Translations under genes and position numbers: made by a program | Part shown: piece after piece, positions 58,953-64,000 of the stretch | Layout: each line of letters starts with the position of its first letter | Numbering within the stretch: position 1 is the first letter of the stretch | The notes under the pieces: model-generated | The model's input: the letters and a program-made list of their open reading frames with translations, nothing else | Told to the model about the DNA's origin: nothing | The model's database searches: none | NCBI RefSeq assembly: GCF_026151205.1 | Contig: NC_087072.1 | Coordinates: 9,667,669-9,731,668, forward strand | Origin: Bolinopsis microptera | Taxonomy: Eukaryota; Ctenophora; Tentaculata; Lobata; Bolinopsidae | DNA: 64,000 bases | Direction of reading: 5' to 3'

Positions 58953-60871
58953 TTTGGTGAGCTGGAAGTTAGGAATTATTTAATTTTAATCTTATTTATG
59001 TTAAATTATTAAAATATGTTAAATAGATTATTTAAAGATTCCCATCTTTGTTCTTATTATCATTAAACTATTGTAATCTATACAAATTGCCAAGTAGCAC
59101 CCTCATACTCTCATACGATTATAAGTTGCTCAGACATAAACATTAAATGATTAGACAATCTCCTTTAAACAAAATATCATGACAGCAGCCTAATTTGATG
59201 ACTAGTCATCTTTAAGTAGAATAATAAGTATGAATTTATAAGCTGACGAATTTACATCTGCTGTAAGAGTTCACCGATACACAAATAGTGCACTCAAAGA
59301 AAGTAATTCCTACAATCTACAGAAATCGCTAGTAAGAAGCTAATAAAATATAATTCGTGAGAAGATGTCGACAAATATGACTGCTGTTTTTTAGGATGGA
59401 GTAAATAACTAGGACAAAGGAACCTTTAAACACGTGGACCGTTTTCAACAATAGATTGAGTCGAGTCTGGTAATTTAATCGTCTAAGAGTCGAATTAAAG
59501 TGAGTAAATGGCGGCAATCAAAACTTCGATTATCATATTAGTCAGCTCTGTGAGGACAAAGATGGCCAAAAAAAGAATAAAGGCGATAATTAGAATTAGT
59601 GTAATGTATAAAATTCACGAACGAGTATAATGTTTTGTTAATCGAAATTAAGACTAAATAATATGGCCTGTTACTTGAAGTTGCTGCTTCTGTACAAATA
59701 TTATTAAACAAGACCGTCTGCAAGGAATTTTTTAGTCGCAGTTTAAAGACCTGAGTGTGTTATCGCTGGGTGGCCCTGGCTCTCCTAGTCTTACCTATGC
59801 AGAATTTAAAACAGAATAAAATGAAATTTCTATCAACGCATATAGCCACATGATAACAAATAGAAAATTCGCCAAACTATCCGCGCACTTCATAATAGTT
59901 CACACAGCCATTGTTGTGAAAATTTACACCTGGCATGGAGTTGCGGGAAGTCACAGTCTCTCCTATTGTTGCAACTATATTGTTTAAATTTAAAATATTG
60001 TTTAATTGTTAGTTCTAGTGGAGCTTCCCAAGACACATACGTGGTTTGAGTTGGGGCTAACGGAAACTAGTTCTGTTTGATCTTCCAGAGACAATGCTTT
60101 ATGAACTGAGGTAAAATATAGCAAGGTAGAACTGCAGCACTAATCGATAAAACGTGTTAGAGAAAGCAATTGTTATTCGCTGTAAAGAGTTAGGAAAGGT
60201 GTCATGAAGACGAGTTTAGCATGAAGCAAGGTGTAAACACGAACTAATCTGTCACAGCGTACAGACTATGATATTTTGTATGATCGGCAGTTTTACATGC
60301 AGCCGGCAGTGAAGAGGCTAAACAACACTAAATGTGTTCAACCTAATTTAACAGAGAAAACGAATAGGACCAATTACCAACTCTTGTGTGGTAGATGAAC
60401 AATGTCAGGGCAACACGAAATGAGTGTGGCTTTAAATAACTCTGATCATTAGTTGACGATGAAAAGCTGTTATTCTTCAAATTAAGTTCTCTTTTATTTA
60501 AAGTCCTCACAGCTGGTGTCAACACTCGACAGTATATAATTGGGAAAAAAAATTAGTAAATTTTAACTTTGACCGGAAATATTTCCTAATTTGCCTCCTT
60601 CAATACCACGTGTAATTAGAAATTATACACTACCTAATAAAAACACTGAGACCCCAATGTAATAGTTACAACTACTGACTAAACACGATATCACCTCAAC
60701 TATATGAGGTGTGGGATCATTTGACGGTCTATCTAAACGATGTCAGTAGAAAGCTGTGTTTGTGTGAGCTAGGTGCCGCTTGTAGGCAAGACAGGCTTTG
60801 TTCACGGACTAGATGTGATTAATCAGTTTACACATGGCGGAGGTACTATCAAACTGTTAAACTATCGTGTT
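58953..60871. other. Intergenic stretch
   Basis: AT-rich, clean sequence with only short frames and no recognisable gene, RNA or repeat. Confidence 0.5.
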
Positions 60872-61358
60872 TGGGGTCTTTTACGTATTACGTAATCAGC
60901 CGAGGGGGGGTTTCAAAATGCTTACGGTCGATTACGGGGGGCCGGGGGGGGGGGGGGGGGGGGGAGGGGGGGGGGAGGGGGAGGGGTGTTTGGTTGTTGA
61001 TTACTTAATCAACATTTTATTATTTACCCTCTAAGTATTTTAATTCAAATTCCACTCAATTTCACGCTGATAGTGATAAAATTTAGAAATTGATCGGATA
61101 TCCGACGCGACTATAACTTAAGTAGTTTGAAAGGTGCTTGGCCGGATATAATAACAATGATTTCGGCTCATTATGATCAGGGTAGCATCAAACGTAAAGA
61201 AAAGTGTTTCCAGGGAAAATAGTCAGGCCATTACGTAATATTACTGTCAGGAGGGGGGGGTGGGGTTGGGTCTTGATTACGGTTGATTACGGGGGGGGGG
61301 GGGGGGGGGGGGGGTAAAAATTGCTAAAATATTGATTACGTAATATGTGAACGACCCA
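60872..61358. mobile_element. MITE-like element with internal G-runs
   Basis: Ends TGGGGTC..TTACGTATTACGTAATC and GATTACGTAATATGTGAACGACCCA are inverted with a few differences. Inside are several GATTACGGGGGG units and two long interrupted G-runs (60,941-60,985 and 61,291-61,313). No ORF. The inner end motif is shared with the element at 54,173-54,353. Confidence 0.7.
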
Positions 61359-64000
61359 TTTACGTGTGTTAAACAATAGCATAGGTATTGGGAGACCTAT
61401 ACTCATGGTTAAAGTGCGATTATTTACCGCAAAACATTATAATCCTATTTTAACGTAACAACAGTTTTAATGTCGAGAAAAGTATGTAACCTGTTTAACC
61501 TCATCATATAAGTGGTGTAGCCGGAAAAGCTCCCTAACTGTACTGAAAAAGCTATTGCTATTGTTGAACTGTGTGAATCAATTGAATTTTGTGGGGTCTA
61601 TCATGTGTAGTTGGAGGAATTATAACAGAAATCAAATAGGATAGAATAATAACGGCAGCTTCAACTTGAAGGTCAACAGAAATATGCAGTTTTTAGTCTC
61701 ATATTTAAAGTACTATGGCAGGAAAGGCTGAGCAATTAGAGTTCTATGTTACACACTTTTTGTTATACATATTTAATTCGCTTCTGACAACAACTATTCA
61801 TAGAAAAATGAAACTTAGTAATAGCTATTGAAGTATTGGGCACTCAGTAATACTATTTAACTATAGAATAAAGACTGCTCAATTATGTGATCAATTAAAA
61901 TATGTGACATGCGGGTAACAACACTCGCCAGACTTTTTATAATTGAAACGAAATTTTCGATCAATAGGACGAACCGTTCAAATTTTAAAATCGTCAGAAG
62001 AATTTGAAAATTGCAAAAAAAATGCCAGCTCACAAAAACCCTAAGTTATGAATAACTAAAGCAAGCCACTTAAAGTCATGGAGCGTTCAGGGGTTCAAGA
62101 TTAAGATATTCAACCGACCACATCTGGAGTAATTCAAAGACCGAGGTATTTGCCTCAAACGTTTGTAAAACATTGATCTAAACAAAGGTGAAACTGTATA
62201 TGGGAAGTTAATCAACCCCGCTTCGTCAAGCACCATTCCTCAAGTTTTATGAGAAATTTGACGCTTATAACACGGTTTGTCGTATGGAACTCAAATAAGG
62301 GCTAGAACTTGCTTTCTCGGTCCCGTTTGACATGCCAAATAGCCGGCCTGTAAGGGGTCTAGATCTTTAGGTCAGGCGGTGTCTTTCAGAAGTGATACCA
62401 TTTTCTTTCCTAGTTTTTAGTCTACAAAGGTTACTGCGAAGCCAGGTAAATGTGAATTGTGACTGTGTCTGTACTCATATTTTCTACTTTCGGAAGGATA
62501 AAGCATTTATCACCACTACTTGCCAGAACAAATCTAGAAAGCTCCAAGCCATTAAAGATACGTTATATTAATGACAGCATTTACGCCTTTTAATAAAGTG
62601 TAGATTACCCAGGAATAGTCTGTACTGATGTACACGGTGTGTATCTCAAGAGGCTTATTACAGTTTATTATCAAGTTATTGTTTCCTTTAATAAGACTAA
62701 GTAATAGTTCACAGCAATCTAATAAACATTGGCTGGCCTCGGTGCACGTTACTGATCCAATATTTCTTATTGATATAATAGCTAGAGCGCAGGCTCTAGC
62801 TCTGTTTTTCAGCAATATATCAAGAATGTATTGAGGTGACGTCATCGCCACTAATATTTATTTAAAAAATCACAGAGCTAAAATTGTGCACAAATGAATG
62901 CACAATATTTCAAGAAGTAGATATGGATCGGTAGCATTATCTTAGAACTTTTTCAAACCCCTCTCCCCCTATGATTCCAAAGCAAAATCAAAATGAGGAT
63001 GATGCCCCGTTCCGTTCATTTTAAAACCCAGATCATGCCCAAAAACGTTCAGCCCAAGTTGTTCAATGCGTCACGCGATCCGCGGCCAATGGGGATTAAT
63101 TTGAGAAAGTTTTAATAACAGAAAAGGATTACCTAAATTTAAAGTTCATTGCATTTATTGAACGTAACCGCCTCAATTATTACCAAACTGCCAAGTTGCC
63201 TCGTGTCAACATTACTTGGCAACGTTACTTTAAACACGCGCTTAATGTGATGAACATCACTATTGATATTTAAATATTGGGAACATCTAAATCATCTGCT
63301 ATTGTGACAGTGACAATATTGTTATTTTAATTATCAGCCATTGTGACGTAATTGAAATTGGACGATGCAGATGATGATTAGATACCATTATGACCTCTAT
63401 TATGACTGTTACCCTCGCACCCCTATAATTCTTCTTGAAGGTGACATTTAGCTGAATCATATTAAGAGAATCGAGCAATCAGCATGGTATATTTCTTTTG
63501 TGCCTTAGGTCTGGGAGACTTTTAGGATGCGCTGAAAGAGGTACGTCTTTATAATCTATATCAAGATATCAGTGGTACCATTCAGTCGAGATCGGCTCGT
63601 AACAAAGTAAAATTAATATCGCCTTACAATAGTATGTAATACTTAGCAGTGAGTTCACGAAATGCTTTGAGTAAAGATAAAAGTAATGAGTCCTGGGTAG
63701 ATCAATTGGTATTATATGAACGTTTCAGCTTATGTTATCGTTTGAGCTCCCCGCTCTTGTTTACTGTTAGCATTATTACTTTATTATAAATATCTTATAC
63801 AACTCTTGACAACGAATAATTGGTATACTAGAGATTTTATCAAACGTACAACTTAGAGTGCTGATATGCTTATCTCTTTAACCATCCATTATATTCGGTT
63901 GTTATCCGAGGTCTGTGCATGGCAAACAAATGAACGAGTTTAGCTTTAAATGCTCGAACAATTACAAATTTAAAAAATATACTTCGGACATCGATTTAAA
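61359..64000. other. Gene-free stretch to the window end
   Basis: AT-rich with short frames only. I looked for the missing APN1 C-terminal exons on the plus strand and saw none. No RNA gene or element recognised. Confidence 0.5.

Overview
The window is animal nuclear DNA: AT-rich, with intron-split genes, GT-AG splice junctions and many interspersed repeats. Recognisable genes are a homologue of the cilium protein CATIP, a Jupiter/HN1-type microtubule protein, two rhodopsin-like receptors, a class C (metabotropic-glutamate-type) receptor, a two-pore-domain K+ channel, a FAM120-type protein and an endonuclease IV (APN1). A metazoan endonuclease IV argues against a vertebrate or fly. Together with the receptors and the repeats it suggests an early-branching or marine invertebrate such as a cnidarian; that placement is inference only.

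Positions 1-28,051 form one giant inverted repeat. The left arm is about 1-14,097 and the right arm about 14,143-28,051, read backwards, with a 40-45 base unpaired loop between them. The left arm runs off the window start, so its full length is unknown. Each arm carries the class C receptor next to the centre, then a rhodopsin-like receptor, the Jupiter/HN1 gene and the 5' part of CATIP. The arms differ by a few per cent, by a ~440 bp segment (left only) and by a 134 bp poly-A block (right only). In several genes the open frame survives in one arm and is broken in the other, which fits two imperfect readings of one locus, two joined haplotypes, or a diverged palindrome.

The CATIP gene leaves the right arm at ~28,050 and ends in unique DNA at 31,841. 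A hAT-type MITE with an 8 bp target duplication lies in its last intron. Then come a CpG-rich repeat block (32.5-33.6 kb) and a decayed endonuclease-bearing element (33.6-34.3 kb).

From 34.4 to 42.8 kb the sequence is full of homopolymer runs and looks like unpolished long-read fill. It contains a foldback repeat, a 2.3 kb CT-rich tract and a frameshifted LINE reverse transcriptase. A clean segment (42.8-46.6 kb) carries the intact K2P channel gene and an array of GTGACAAA-type motifs. A second rough segment (46.6-50.2 kb) holds repeats and the damaged 5' part of the FAM120 gene. From 50.2 kb the sequence is clean: FAM120 3' exons, four APN1 exons (C-terminal zinc-site exons not found), a sushi-like exon on the opposite strand, an intact single-exon rhodopsin-like receptor, and about 5 kb with only a MITE. 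There is no operon-like functional unit, and no convincing new multi-gene system was found. The most unusual structure is the giant palindrome.
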